Assembly (NCBI RefSeq): GCF_034113385.1
Contig: NZ_JAXEXL010000003.1
Location: 1 to 44,560, forward strand
Direction: 5' to 3'
Length of the DNA stretch: 44,560 nt
From: Atopobium sp034113385
Lineage (GTDB): Bacteria; Actinomycetota; Coriobacteriia; Coriobacteriales; Atopobiaceae
The translations under genes and the position numbers were made by a program. How positions within the stretch are numbered: the first letter of the stretch is position 1; every line of letters starts with the position of its first letter. Of the stretch, positions 36,764 through 44,252 are shown in pieces. The notes under the pieces are model-generated. The model searched no databases. It was not told the origin of the DNA and worked only from the letters and a program-made list of their open reading frames with translations.

Positions 36764-37753
36764 ATGAACTACGCAAACGTCGCATCGCATATTTTGGACA
36801 ACATTGGTGGAAAACAAAACGTACTCACCAGCACTATCTGCATGACACGTCTGCGTATAAGCCTGAGTAATAGCGCCTTAGTCAATGAAGACGAAATCAG
36901 TGCACTCGATAGCGTTTTGGGCATTGTTCCACGTGGTGATCATGGCATAGAAATTGTCTTTGGTCCTGCCGTTGTCGATCAGGTATATCAAAGCTTTGCG
37001 CTGCTTATTGGTACAAAAAATAATGAAGCAACTCCCCCTGAGCGCCCTCATGGTGCTATGCGTGTACATATTAGTCCTGCGCGCCGTCAATCTTTTACCG
37101 CTCAGGCACATGCTCTGATGGGCACCACAAAACAAAAAGCTCATTCTGGCACACACAACTTAGGTGATTCTGCCTCTACTGCTGCGCAAGACTTTGGTGC
37201 GCATGACGACATTTCTTCCCTTGTTGCTGCCCTTGATTCTGTGCAAAGCTCGCGCACCAATGCTTCTTTTCCTTCTGCACGCACACACGCTGCTCAAACA
37301 CAAAGAGTAGCTCACAAAAAGATTTTGGTGCTTAACGGGCCTAACATCAACATGTTAGGCATCCGTGAACCTCATATATACGGTGCTCAAACCTACGCCG
37401 ATCTTATCAACCTCTGTCATGATGAGGCTGGCAAACTTGGTTTTGAAGAGTGTAATTGCTATCAATCCAACCATGAGGGTGATTTAGTAGACGAGATTCA
37501 GCATGCCTACGGTATTTACGATGGCATTATCCTTAATCCTGGTGCTTACACCCATACTTCCATTGCACTTCTCGATGCACTTAAAGCGGTACAGATTCCT
37601 TGTATTGAGGTGCATATTTCTGCAGTGGATACTCGTGAAGACTTTCGCAAGGTTTCATATGTCCGCCAAGCCTGTTTTGAAACCATTACAGGTATGGGAC
37701 TTGATGGCTACCGCCAAGCGATTCAATCTATGGCGCACCATTTATCCCACTAA
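36764..37753 (+). CDS. aroQ: PTS EIIB-like domain fused to type II 3-dehydroquinate dehydratase
   Basis: This protein of about 329 residues has two parts. Residues 1-85 resemble the glucose-family PTS EIIB domain: ASHILDNIGGKQNVLTSTICMTRLRISLSN carries the conserved GGK and the phospho-acceptor Cys (about residue 26) in CMTRLR, followed by LGIVPRGDHGIEIVFGPAVVDQVYQ. A disordered linker (about 90-182) rich in Ala, His, Ser and Thr follows. Residues about 184-329 are complete type II dehydroquinase: KILVLNGPNINMLGIREPHIYG (catalytic Tyr about 206), CYQSNHEGDLVDEI, LNPGAYTHTSIAL, IEVHIS (His about 284). The start at 36764 has no good ribosome binding site; the frame is open upstream to 36560. 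It closes the aromatic operon. EIIB as a regulatory domain is inference. Confidence 0.88.
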   Translation: MNYANVASHILDNIGGKQNVLTSTICMTRLRISLSNSALVNEDEISALDSVLGIVPRGDHGIEIVFGPAVVDQVYQSFALLIGTKNNEATPPERPHGAMRVHISPARRQSFTAQAHALMGTTKQKAHSGTHNLGDSASTAAQDFGAHDDISSLVAALDSVQSSRTNASFPSARTHAAQTQRVAHKKILVLNGPNINMLGIREPHIYGAQTYADLINLCHDEAGKLGFEECNCYQSNHEGDLVDEIQHAYGIYDGIILNPGAYTHTSIALLDALKAVQIPCIEVHISAVDTREDFRKVSYVRQACFETITGMGLDGYRQAIQSMAHHLSH

Positions 37754-37756
37754 AGC

Positions 37757-38305
37757 TTAATCCATACTATGCGTGCTGTAGATTTTCTCATCTTCCCATA
37801 AAACCACATGACCCGCAGCACGTGTCTTGGGAACATCTATCAATCGTTGGTTGGAAGAACCTCTAAAGCGCAGGGTAATATCGTAAAGTTCCTGTATAAA
37901 CATGCCATCTACGAGCACGTCCAAACAAGCCAAAATACGATCTGTTACCTCCGTATGATGAAAGCCGCCCTCGCTAATTTCCTCAAAGGTATCACCTGTG
38001 TAGCACCAGATGCTTTTAGTGGGGAACTCACGACGAACGCGTTCAAAGAAATCTACCAACTCGCGCTGATTTTCTGGCTCCATAGGCTCGCCACCCAATA
38101 CGGTAAGCCCTTCAATCCAGCTAGGACGCAAACTCTCTATGATGGTATCTGCAACTTCTTCTGTAAATTCTTCACCAAAATGAAAGTCCCATGTTTTGGC
38201 ATTAAAACACGCTTTGCAATGCCTGCGACATCCAGAAACAAACAAGCAGGTACGCACGCCTGTTCCATTTGCAATATCTGAATATTTGATACCAGCGTAA
38301 TGCAT
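37757..38305 (-). CDS. nrdG: Anaerobic ribonucleoside-triphosphate reductase activating protein
   Basis: This protein of about 182 residues is a radical-SAM activase that installs the glycyl radical on NrdD. It starts MHYAGIKYSDIANGTGVRTCLFVSGCRRHCKACFNAKTWDF; CRRHCKAC is the CxxxCxxC Fe-S motif. LTVLGGEPMEPENQRELVDF follows, then IWCYTGDTFEEI. ATG at 38305 was chosen for AAAGGA 7 nt upstream. It follows nrdD after about 90 bp holding a hairpin terminator. It converges on aroQ with a gap of 3 bp and no terminator. Confidence 0.95.
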   Translation of the reverse strand: MHYAGIKYSDIANGTGVRTCLFVSGCRRHCKACFNAKTWDFHFGEEFTEEVADTIIESLRPSWIEGLTVLGGEPMEPENQRELVDFFERVRREFPTKSIWCYTGDTFEEISEGGFHHTEVTDRILACLDVLVDGMFIQELYDITLRFRGSSNQRLIDVPKTRAAGHVVLWEDEKIYSTHSMD

Positions 38306-38320
38306 GGTGAAGTCCTTTAC

Positions 38321-38335
38321 ATACGTTGAACGTAT
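38321..38335. promoter_or_regulatory. 15-bp perfect palindrome before nrdG
   Basis: ATACGTT-G-AACGTAT lies between the nrdD terminator and the nrdG ribosome binding site. It resembles the palindrome at 40921-40933. It could be an operator or a small RNA hairpin; no regulator is identified. Confidence 0.3.
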
Positions 38336-38341
38336 CGGTAT

Positions 38342-38372
38342 AAAAATGCGAGCCACGTTAGTAGCTCGCATT
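38342..38372 (-). terminator. Terminator or attenuator between nrdD and nrdG
   Basis: AATGCGAGC (38345-38353) pairs with GCTCGCATT (38364-38372), 10-nt loop. On the minus strand it is followed by TTTATACC, giving five consecutive T residues including the stem end. Partial read-through would lower nrdG relative to nrdD. Confidence 0.7.
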
Positions 38373-38395
38373 ATTTGGTATACCAGCTACACCGT

Positions 38396-40621
38396 TTAGA
38401 GATGAAGAACACGATCCTTAATCTCTTCAGTACGTCCCTGATTCCAGAACTGAGTGCCAATATAACCACAAGTACGACGTGCTACATTAAGCTTGTCTTG
38501 GTTACGGTTTCCACAATGTGGGCACTCCCAAACGAGCTTGCCATCTGTATCTTCTACGATGGTAATCTCACCGTCATACCCACACACCTGACAGTAATCA
38601 CTCTTAGTATTGAGCTCCGCATACATAATGTTGTCGTAAATAAAGCGCATGACACTTACGACAGCTTCAAGGTTATCCTGCATATTAGGAACTTCAACGT
38701 AACTAATAGCCCCGCCAGGAGACAAGCGTTGGAACTGGCTTTCAAATGCAAGCTTCTTAAAGGCATCAATGTTTTCCGAAACATGAACGTGATAGCTGTT
38801 AGTAATGTACCCGTGGTCAGTAATATGAGGAATAACGCCAAAGCGACGCTGTAATGCCTTCGCAAACTTATAGGTCGTAGACTGTAAAGGAGTGCCATAC
38901 AGAGAATAGTCAATATCCTCAGCTTCCTTCCATTCTGCGCACTTATCGTTCATGTGCTGCATGATAGAAAGCGCAAAAGGCGTAGCTTCAGGATCCGTAT
39001 GAGAATGACCAGTCATAAAGCGCGTAGCCTCATACAAGCCAGCATACCCCAAAGAAATAGTGGAGTAGCCACCGTACAACAGCTTATCAATGGGTTCACC
39101 CTTAGCAAGACGCGCAAGTGCGCCGTACTGCCATAAGATAGGCGCCGCATCAGAAAGTGTTCCCAATAGACGTTCATGACGGCAGCGCAAAGCCCTATGG
39201 CAAAGTTCAAGACGCTCGTCAAAAATCTCCCAAAAGCGATTCATATCTCCGCCAGAAGACAAAGCAACGTCAGGAAGATTAATGGTTACCACGCCCTGAT
39301 TAAAGCGACCATAGTATTTAGGCTTCCCAGGAACGTAGTTCTTAGCACGGGCAATGTTATTAAATCCACCCTCAGAACGATCTGGCGTTAAAAATGAACG
39401 ACAACCCATGCAGGTAAAGGTATCTCCTTCACCTTCCTTCTCGCCCGTGGAAAGCTTATACTCCTTCATTTTCTTCTCGGAAATGTAATCGGGTACCAAG
39501 CGTTTTGCCGTACACTTAGCAGCCAACTGCGTTAAATAGAAGAATGGCTGATCAGGCTCAATGTTATCTTCCTCAAGTACATAAATAAGCTTGGGGAATG
39601 CAGGGGTAATCCATACGCCTTGCTCGTTGCGAACGCCCTCATAGCGCTGGCGCAAGGTCTCTTCGATAATAAGAGCCAAGTCCTTCTTGGTGCGCTCATC
39701 CTCAACTTCATTAAGATACATAAAGACGGTTACAAAAGGCGCCTGACCATTTGTGGTCATCAGCGTTACTACCTGATATTGAATGGTCTGAACACCACGA
39801 CGAATCTCGTCACGAAGACGCTTTTCTACAATCTCTTGTAGCGTCTCCGCCGCAGGCTCTACACCAAGGCTATTGAGCTCATCAATGACTTGCGAGCGAA
39901 TCTTTTTACGAGAAACGTCCACAAACGGAGCAAGGTGCGACAAAGAAATAGACTGACCGCCATACTGATTGGAAGCAACCTGAGCAATAATCTGCGTTGC
40001 AATATTGCAAGCGGTGGAAAAGCTGTGAGGCTTTTCTATCATAGTGCCTGAAATAACTGTACCGTTTTGCAGCATATCTTCCAGATTAACCAAATCACAG
40101 TTATGCATATGTTGTGCATAATAATCTGCATCATGGAAGTGGATAATACCTTCATTATGAGCGGCTACCACATCCTCTGGTAGCAGCATGCGCATGGTAA
40201 GGTCCTTGGAGACCTCACCCGCCATATAATCGCGCTGTACCGAGTTAACCGTTGGATTCTTGTTGGAGTTTTCCTGTTTGACATCCTCGTTATTACACTC
40301 AATAAGCGACAAGATTTTATCGTCCGTCGTATTCTTTTGACGCTTCAAACTCTGAACGTAGCGATAAATAATATACTTACGAGCCACCTCAAAGCGATCC
40401 AGGGCCATAATCTCATCCTCGACCATGTCCTGAATCTCTTCTACCGTAACGGTGTGTCCTGCATCCTCACAGCGATCATGTACATTCTCTGCAGCATAGA
40501 TGATTTGTCGCTGCGTGAGGCGCATATCAGAAGGGACTTCATTATTAGCAGCGCTAATAGCATTAGAAATTTTATTGATGTCAAAGATAACCTCAGAGCC
40601 GTTACGCTTGATAATCTTCAT
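38396..40621 (-). CDS. nrdD: Anaerobic (class III) ribonucleoside-triphosphate reductase
   Basis: This 741-residue oxygen-sensitive enzyme reduces NTPs to dNTPs with a glycyl radical. An ATP-cone regulatory domain occupies about residues 1-95 (IIKRNGSEVIFDINKISNAISAA). The barrel includes HMHNCDLVNLEDMLQNGT and GCRSFLTPDRS. Near the C-terminus a Cys4 zinc site (CQVCGYDGE...CPHCGNRNQ) precedes the radical loop RTCGYIGTQF, Gly about 719. ATG at 40621. Tandem NrdR boxes lie upstream. Presence of this system indicates anaerobic growth. Confidence 0.97.
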   Translation of the reverse strand: MKIIKRNGSEVIFDINKISNAISAANNEVPSDMRLTQRQIIYAAENVHDRCEDAGHTVTVEEIQDMVEDEIMALDRFEVARKYIIYRYVQSLKRQKNTTDDKILSLIECNNEDVKQENSNKNPTVNSVQRDYMAGEVSKDLTMRMLLPEDVVAAHNEGIIHFHDADYYAQHMHNCDLVNLEDMLQNGTVISGTMIEKPHSFSTACNIATQIIAQVASNQYGGQSISLSHLAPFVDVSRKKIRSQVIDELNSLGVEPAAETLQEIVEKRLRDEIRRGVQTIQYQVVTLMTTNGQAPFVTVFMYLNEVEDERTKKDLALIIEETLRQRYEGVRNEQGVWITPAFPKLIYVLEEDNIEPDQPFFYLTQLAAKCTAKRLVPDYISEKKMKEYKLSTGEKEGEGDTFTCMGCRSFLTPDRSEGGFNNIARAKNYVPGKPKYYGRFNQGVVTINLPDVALSSGGDMNRFWEIFDERLELCHRALRCRHERLLGTLSDAAPILWQYGALARLAKGEPIDKLLYGGYSTISLGYAGLYEATRFMTGHSHTDPEATPFALSIMQHMNDKCAEWKEAEDIDYSLYGTPLQSTTYKFAKALQRRFGVIPHITDHGYITNSYHVHVSENIDAFKKLAFESQFQRLSPGGAISYVEVPNMQDNLEAVVSVMRFIYDNIMYAELNTKSDYCQVCGYDGEITIVEDTDGKLVWECPHCGNRNQDKLNVARRTCGYIGTQFWNQGRTEEIKDRVLHL

Positions 40622-40742
40622 GGCGGGAACTTTCTTCTTTGTGTAGATTAGTCTGCCGAGAAGCGCAATGTAAGCATCGCCTTTTCGGTACTTTATATCC
40701 TACTCTATTTGGGGACGCATAATGCCCACAATTTCTTTCAGA

Positions 40743-40758
40743 CCACAAAATATTGGTG
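40743..40758 (-). promoter_or_regulatory. NrdR box, proximal, upstream of nrdD
   Basis: This site matches the NrdR consensus ACACWATATATWGTGT at about 11 of 16 positions by eye. Its start is 32 bp from the better box, three helical turns, the spacing usual for paired NrdR boxes. Confidence 0.65.
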
Positions 40759-40774
40759 TTATTCCGTCTGATAA

Positions 40775-40790
40775 CCACAATATATAGTAG
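40775..40790 (-). promoter_or_regulatory. NrdR box, distal, upstream of nrdD
   Basis: CCACAATATATAGTAG matches the NrdR consensus at about 13 of 16 positions. NrdR is the ATP/dATP-sensing repressor of ribonucleotide reductase genes; its gene is not in this window. Confidence 0.75.
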
Positions 40791-41038
40791 GTGCTGAACT
40801 GGGCTTTTACAAAGAGTTGCAGGTAGATAATTTGTGTCAAACACCGCATATTGTGTTAGATTCCTCATGGATGTACGTTTCATATCAAAAGACACAGGTG
40901 CTCTAGAGGGCTCCATACCGTATGTTCAACATATTTCATCCACTGACCTTAATGAGTACCCCTATCTATGCTGACAATAACCTTTATGCGTCAAATGCAC
41001 TACACTAAACAAAATGCACCAACAACGAGAGGATTATT

Positions 41039-42091
41039 ATGCCCAACGAGGGTAGTTACGAAGTTGCACTCAAGCGGAGCAATGCCATTCGCAATGACAT
41101 AGAATCTGGCAATGTTGCACCATACACCATGCTTACTGGTGACCGTCCTACTGGGCGTTTACATCTTGGCCACTATTTTGGCACCCTTGCCGAACGCGTG
41201 CGCCTGCAAAACCTTGGTGTAGCCACCAACATCATTATTGCGGACTATCAGGTTATTACGGACCGCGATACCACAGAGCATATCCAAGACAATGTATACA
41301 ACATGGTTATGGACTATCTTGCCTGCGGTATTGACCCTGAGAAGACCATGATTTTTACCCACTCTGCAATTCCTGCAGCAAACCAGCTCATGCTTCCTTT
41401 CTTGTCGTTGGTTACTGAAGCAGAAATGGAACGTAATCCAACGGTAAAAGCAGAGCAAGCCGCTTCTGGTCATGCACTCACCGGTTTGTTGCTCACCTAT
41501 CCGGTACACCAGGCCTGTGACATCTTATTTTGCAAAGGCAACATTGTGCCTGTAGGAAAAGATCAATTGCCTCACATTGAAATTACCAGCAAAATTGCGC
41601 GTCGTTTTAATGAACGATATGGCAAGGTATTCCCTGAGGTATCTGGTTTACTTACCTCTACCCCCCTACTTCCTGGTCTTGATGGCCGCAAGATGTCCAA
41701 GTCTTATGGCAACGCCATCTCTCTTTGTATGACTGAAGAAGAAACCGCCAAGCTTATCAAGAAATCTAAAACGGATTCTGATCGCACTATTACCTTTGAC
41801 CCTCAGAATCGTCCTGGTGTAAGCGCACTTCTTACCACTGCAAGCATTTGCACTGGTCGTGATCCCCAAGAAATCGCTGAGGAAATTGGTATGGGCGGTG
41901 CTGGCCAGCTCAAACAATATGTTACTGAAGCTGTTAATACCTACTTTGCTCCCCTGCGTGAACGTCGTCGTTCATATGAACACAATCTTCCTTACATCAA
42001 AGAAGTGCTCCATGAAGGCAATGAGAAGGCACAGGCTGTTGCCGAGAAAACCCTGGATGAAGTACGCGAAGCTATGGGCATGATCTATTAA
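41039..42091 (+). CDS. trpS: Tryptophanyl-tRNA synthetase
   Basis: This 350-residue class I synthetase charges tRNA-Trp. The HIGH-like motif is in MLTGDRPTGRLHLGHYFGTL, and KMSKS is in LPGLDGRKMSKSYGNAISL. Between are LACGIDPEKTMIFTHSAIPA and YPVHQACDILFCKGNIVPVGKDQLPHIE. About 30 extra residues precede the fold. ATG at 41039 with AGAGGA upstream. A strong terminator follows. Confidence 0.97.
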   Translation: MPNEGSYEVALKRSNAIRNDIESGNVAPYTMLTGDRPTGRLHLGHYFGTLAERVRLQNLGVATNIIIADYQVITDRDTTEHIQDNVYNMVMDYLACGIDPEKTMIFTHSAIPAANQLMLPFLSLVTEAEMERNPTVKAEQAASGHALTGLLLTYPVHQACDILFCKGNIVPVGKDQLPHIEITSKIARRFNERYGKVFPEVSGLLTSTPLLPGLDGRKMSKSYGNAISLCMTEEETAKLIKKSKTDSDRTITFDPQNRPGVSALLTTASICTGRDPQEIAEEIGMGGAGQLKQYVTEAVNTYFAPLRERRRSYEHNLPYIKEVLHEGNEKAQAVAEKTLDEVREAMGMIY

Positions 42092-42134
42092 ATCAATCCC
42101 AGCAAGTTTCCAACAAATACCCTACCTACACATA

Positions 42135-42172
42135 GAGGCGGATGAGAGTGTCTCATCCGCCTTCTTTTCTTG
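42135..42172 (+). terminator. Rho-independent terminator of trpS
   Basis: An 11-bp stem, GGCGGATGAGA (42137-42147) with TCTCATCCGCC (42151-42161), has a GTG loop and is followed by TTCTTTTCTT. Confidence 0.93.
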
Positions 42173-42186
42173 AATATCTTGCCCTA

Positions 42187-42226
42187 TAAATATGCCTCCC
42201 ACTTCTTTATTCAAGAAATGGGAGGC
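42187..42226 (-). terminator. Terminator of the YfcC-family gene
   Basis: GCCTCCCA (42194-42201) pairs with TGGGAGGC (42219-42226). Beyond a single mismatch an inner TTCTT/AAGAA stem continues. The minus strand then reads ATATTTATAGGG. It is back-to-back with the trpS terminator. Confidence 0.7.
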
Positions 42227-42271
42227 AGTCTCAAGCCTAAAAATGGCTTATCTATACTACTTGGTAATGGC

Positions 42272-43843
42272 TTAGAGAACCATCATTGCAATAGTAAGGA
42301 TAACGACAGAGGCCAGAGCAATAGCTGCAACAACCTTAAGAGCAAACTTAACCCATGTTGCGTACTCAATACGAGACAGAGCCAAGCCACCCATGATTGC
42401 ACCATTGGTAGGAGTAATCAGGTTTACAGCACCAGAAGCTGCAGAGAAAATCATAATCATAACTGCAGGGTTGAAGCCGAGCTGCTGAGCCAGAGGTCCC
42501 ATGATAGGCATGGAAACAGTTGCCATACCAGACGTGGAAGGAATAAGGAAGGACAGCAGGAAGTAGAGCAAGTAGCTACCAATGCAGAATACAACGCCAG
42601 AGGTACCAGCAAGTGCATCAGCGGCAGCATTCAAAACGTACTCAGAAAGACCAGTTGCGCCCATAACTACAGATACGCCACGGGAAAGAGCAATGATCAT
42701 TACTACCGACATCATGTCGCCTGCGCCAGCCATGAACTCATTAACAATCTCATGCTCAGAAAGACCACCGATAACACCGATGACAATAGCAAGAAGCAGG
42801 AACCAAGTGGTGGACTCTGCGAAGTACCACTGACCAAGAGGAGTACCAGTTAGGAAGGAAGACCAACCAGCGTTGTCAGTCACAGAAGTGGTGAGCTCAG
42901 CCTCTACATCACCAGTGAATGCAAGGTCACCAATCTTCTTGTCCTTATACGTATTGGTGAGGTCTTCAGCCGTTACCTTAGTAACCTCTTCATGAGAAGC
43001 AGCATCGGAAACAAATACATTTACGCCAAGGTCCTCCCAAGGTACAAAGGAGATAACCATGATGATAAATGCTGCAGCAAAGACACCAAGAACAGCCTTC
43101 TGCTTGCCAGTAAGCTTAACGTCCTTATTGGCCTCTTCAGAAGCAGCGCCATAGGTAGCCTCTGCATTTGCAAGCTCAGTAGCGGAAAGCAGCGTACGAG
43201 AAGGATCTGCCTTAACACGCTTAGCATACTGAATGGTAAAGATAACAGCAATGAGGTAAGAAACAACTGCCAAAGTAGCACCAATACCCAAAACAATGGA
43301 CTGGTCAACCTTAATACCAGCAGAGGTAAGAGCAGCAGATGCTACACCAGTTGCAAAGGGGTTAACGGTAGAGCCAAGGCAACCAACACCAGCGCCAAGA
43401 AGAACCATCATTGCACCGGTAAGGGTATCAAAACCAGCAGCCATCATAGTTGCAGAAAGCAGCGCATAGAAACCTACGGTCTCTTCACACATACCATAGG
43501 TGGAGCCGCCAATGGCAAACAGACCCATAAGAATAGGGATAAGAGCAATCTCGTTACCACCCATCTTACGAACAAGTACCGCAATACCATCATTAAGAGC
43601 ATTGGTCTTGTTTACGATTCCAAGGAATCCACCAAGTACCATTACGAACAAGCAAACGTCAATAGCGTCTGCAAATCCCTTAGCAGGTGCCATCATAAAG
43701 TCACCGAGCGTAGCGCCGGTAACAGCTTCGGTGGTGCCTGCTACTGCAACAGTAATAAGACATACTGCAGCAAGGATAATGAAGATGATGGAGAAGGATG
43801 TAAGCATCTCCCTCTTCTTCTTAGGCTGTGCCTGGTCTGCCAT
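42272..43843 (-). CDS. YfcC-family membrane transporter
   Basis: This protein of about 523 residues is an integral membrane carrier of the YfcC/DcuC-like family, within which arginine/ornithine and basic amino-acid or C4-dicarboxylate exchangers are known. There are about 11-12 hydrophobic segments. Typical blocks are GGSTYGMCEETVGFYALL, LGSTVNPFATGVASA, GGLSEHEIVNEFMAGAGDM, ALSRGVSVVM, LSFLIPSTSGMATVSMPIMGPLAQQLG and NLITPTNGAIMGGLALS. A polar loop of about 60 residues around 280-340 is probably outside the membrane. ATG at 43843 has AAAGGAG 7 nt upstream; the frame is open to 43894. The substrate cannot be fixed from sequence. Confidence 0.85.
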   Translation of the reverse strand: MADQAQPKKKREMLTSFSIIFIILAAVCLITVAVAGTTEAVTGATLGDFMMAPAKGFADAIDVCLFVMVLGGFLGIVNKTNALNDGIAVLVRKMGGNEIALIPILMGLFAIGGSTYGMCEETVGFYALLSATMMAAGFDTLTGAMMVLLGAGVGCLGSTVNPFATGVASAALTSAGIKVDQSIVLGIGATLAVVSYLIAVIFTIQYAKRVKADPSRTLLSATELANAEATYGAASEEANKDVKLTGKQKAVLGVFAAAFIIMVISFVPWEDLGVNVFVSDAASHEEVTKVTAEDLTNTYKDKKIGDLAFTGDVEAELTTSVTDNAGWSSFLTGTPLGQWYFAESTTWFLLLAIVIGVIGGLSEHEIVNEFMAGAGDMMSVVMIIALSRGVSVVMGATGLSEYVLNAAADALAGTSGVVFCIGSYLLYFLLSFLIPSTSGMATVSMPIMGPLAQQLGFNPAVMIMIFSAASGAVNLITPTNGAIMGGLALSRIEYATWVKFALKVVAAIALASVVILTIAMMVL

Positions 43844-43915
43844 GACCGTTCTCCTTTCGCGAGAAACATAAGCAACAACGAACAAATAAGGCAACGCAAA
43901 CGGTGCCTATCACTG

Positions 43916-43944
43916 ACATAATGATTTTTGCAGATTCGGTGCAA
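43916..43944 (-). promoter_or_regulatory. Candidate promoter of the YfcC-family gene
   Basis: On the minus strand TTGCAC (43939-43944) and TTATGT (43916-43921) lie 17 bp apart. The -35 lies in the dyad ATTTTTGCA-7-TGCAAAAAT, which suggests repressor control. Confidence 0.4.
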
Positions 43945-43948
43945 AAAT
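43924..43948. promoter_or_regulatory. Operator-like dyad at the YfcC-gene promoter
   Basis: Two perfect 9-bp arms, 43924-43932 and 43940-43948, flank GATTCGG and overlap the predicted -35 and spacer. The size and symmetry fit a dimeric repressor or activator; its identity is unknown. Confidence 0.45.
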
Positions 43949-44029
43949 GGGCAAGATATTTCTGACCGTTATCCAATAGTCGGTGAGCGTTGTTTTTTGG
44001 ACAAACTTGATTTTTTAAAAAGAACGTGG

Positions 44030-44043
44030 TTGAGATTTATCAA
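44030..44043. promoter_or_regulatory. CRP/FNR-family-like site
   Basis: TTGAGATTTATCAA matches TTGATNNNNATCAA at nine of ten fixed positions. It is about 190 bp upstream of the YfcC-gene start, far for direct activation of the promoter proposed there. Confidence 0.3.
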
Positions 44044-44205
44044 CTGCTTATACCTGTATTGCCAGTACACTCCCCTTATTCCATATTCTTTATCAGCTAC
44101 TAAAAAACACTGATAGCCTTATTTCAGGATACTTTTATGCATAAATACTTAATTTATCTATCTTTTATTGTATAAACTATAAAAACCATTCATGGAATAA
44201 TTCTT

Positions 44206-44252
44206 GACTTAGCCAGAAAAAATTATTTTTAATTAAAGTTTCTGGCTAAGTC
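44206..44252. repeat. 14-bp perfect inverted repeat with AT-rich loop
   Basis: GACTTAGCCAGAAA (44206-44219) and its exact complement (44239-44252) flank 19 AT-rich bases. It lies 26 bp past the aminotransferase stop (minus direction). It could be an intrinsic terminator, but no U-run follows the stem on either strand; a repeated palindromic element is possible. Confidence 0.6.

Larger units (their letters stand above)
40622..41038. other. Intergenic region between nrdD and trpS
   Basis: This 417-bp divergent region contains no convincing gene. It holds two NrdR boxes, the palindrome TATGTT-C-AACATA at 40921-40933, and one copy of the 9-mer motif at 40654-40662. TATAAA at about 40692-40697 (minus: TATAAAGT) could be a -10 for nrdD, but no good -35 was found. 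I see no clear trpS promoter; AGAGGATT just upstream of its ATG is its ribosome binding site. Confidence 0.6.

Noticed and set aside
42170..43921. Plus-strand frames of 227 and 309 codons opposite the YfcC-family gene
   Set aside because: Cys/Asn/Ser/His-rich shadow translation of a membrane protein gene; the minus frame has clear family motifs and a good ribosome binding site.
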